Below, in pieces: positions 34,263 through 34,369 of a DNA stretch of 34,369 bases (its first letter is position 1; every line of letters starts with the position of its first letter). A model generated the notes under the pieces. It ran no database searches, was not told the origin of the DNA, and worked only from the letters and a program-made list of their open reading frames with translations. Source of the stretch: JBKPNX01 sp046732855 (lineage in GTDB: Bacteria > Pseudomonadota > Alphaproteobacteria > Geminicoccales > Geminicoccaceae); assembly GCA_046732855.1 (NCBI GenBank), contig JBKPNX010000165.1, positions 1 to 34,369 of the forward strand. The letters run 5' to 3'. The position numbers and the translations under genes are program-made.

Positions 34263-34369
34263 CTAGCTGTGCTCTTCTATGTAGTTGATCGCGTCCTTGA
34301 TCGTCAGAATCTTCTCGGCGGCCTCGTCGGGGATCTCGCAGCCGAACTCCTCCTCGAACGCCATGACCA
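34263..34369 (-). CDS. acpP: Acyl carrier protein, C-terminal part (5' end outside window)
   Basis: Only the last ~35 codons are in the window. They read VMAFEEEFGCEIPDEAAEKI and then LTIKDAINYIEEHS before a TAG, the typical end of AcpP, helices II (end), III and IV. The phosphopantetheine Ser (DSL motif) lies just beyond the window edge. A Cys in EFGCEIPDE replaces the more common Val or Ile. It heads the acpP-fabF-mltG operon. Identity is certain despite the truncation. Confidence 0.95.
   Translation of the reverse strand, partial: VMAFEEEFGCEIPDEAAEKILTIKDAINYIEEHS

Overview
The window looks like chromosomal DNA of a high-GC alphaproteobacterium, most plausibly from the Rhodospirillales or a neighbouring deep lineage. 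The support is gene content and order: ftsK followed by lolA; acpP-fabF-mltG near gmk; lptD-surA-rsmA; pepA-holC-ndk; a SufU-type scaffold; and an alphaproteobacterial MntR. I see no phage, transposase, CRISPR array, tRNA or rRNA. The taxonomic placement is by eye and was not tested by search.

Left part (1-9259): the 3' end of ftsK overlaps lolA, followed by a CDP-alcohol phosphatidyltransferase, a secreted S33-type alpha/beta hydrolase, a SufU-like Fe-S scaffold whose 3' end overlaps a convergent moeB, and a three-gene BatA-BatB-BatC set (two von Willebrand factor A membrane proteins and a TPR protein).

Middle part (9260-22593): a run of mostly single genes with long spacers. It holds a GT21 ceramide-glucosyltransferase-like enzyme, a Kef-type cation/proton antiporter, a UPF0173 metallo-hydrolase, MntR, an orphan GlcF, a histone-deacetylase-fold hydrolase, a small two-helix membrane protein, an orphan urocanase, a PPK2 polyphosphate kinase, and an amidase coupled to a 66-residue GatC/AtzG-like protein. 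Spacers around mntR carry hairpin repeats and a diverged 46-bp tandem duplication.

Right part (22727-34369): housekeeping genes. TrmH-type methyltransferase, ndk, holC and pepA lie on the minus strand; lptD, surA and rsmA on the plus strand; gmk, mltG, fabF and the 3' end of acpP on the minus strand. They serve nucleotide supply, replication, outer-membrane assembly, ribosome maturation, peptidoglycan and fatty-acid synthesis. Compared with the usual alphaproteobacterial order, lptF/lptG, pdxA and yicC are missing from their expected places.

I found no convincing new defence or mobile system. The most useful leads are the amidase/small-subunit pair, the altered synteny of the envelope cluster, the start of rsmA (a possible CTG overlapping the surA stop), a 75-codon ORF coupled to gmk, the sufU/moeB overlap, and the hairpin with a following 26-codon ORF after the glucosyltransferase gene.
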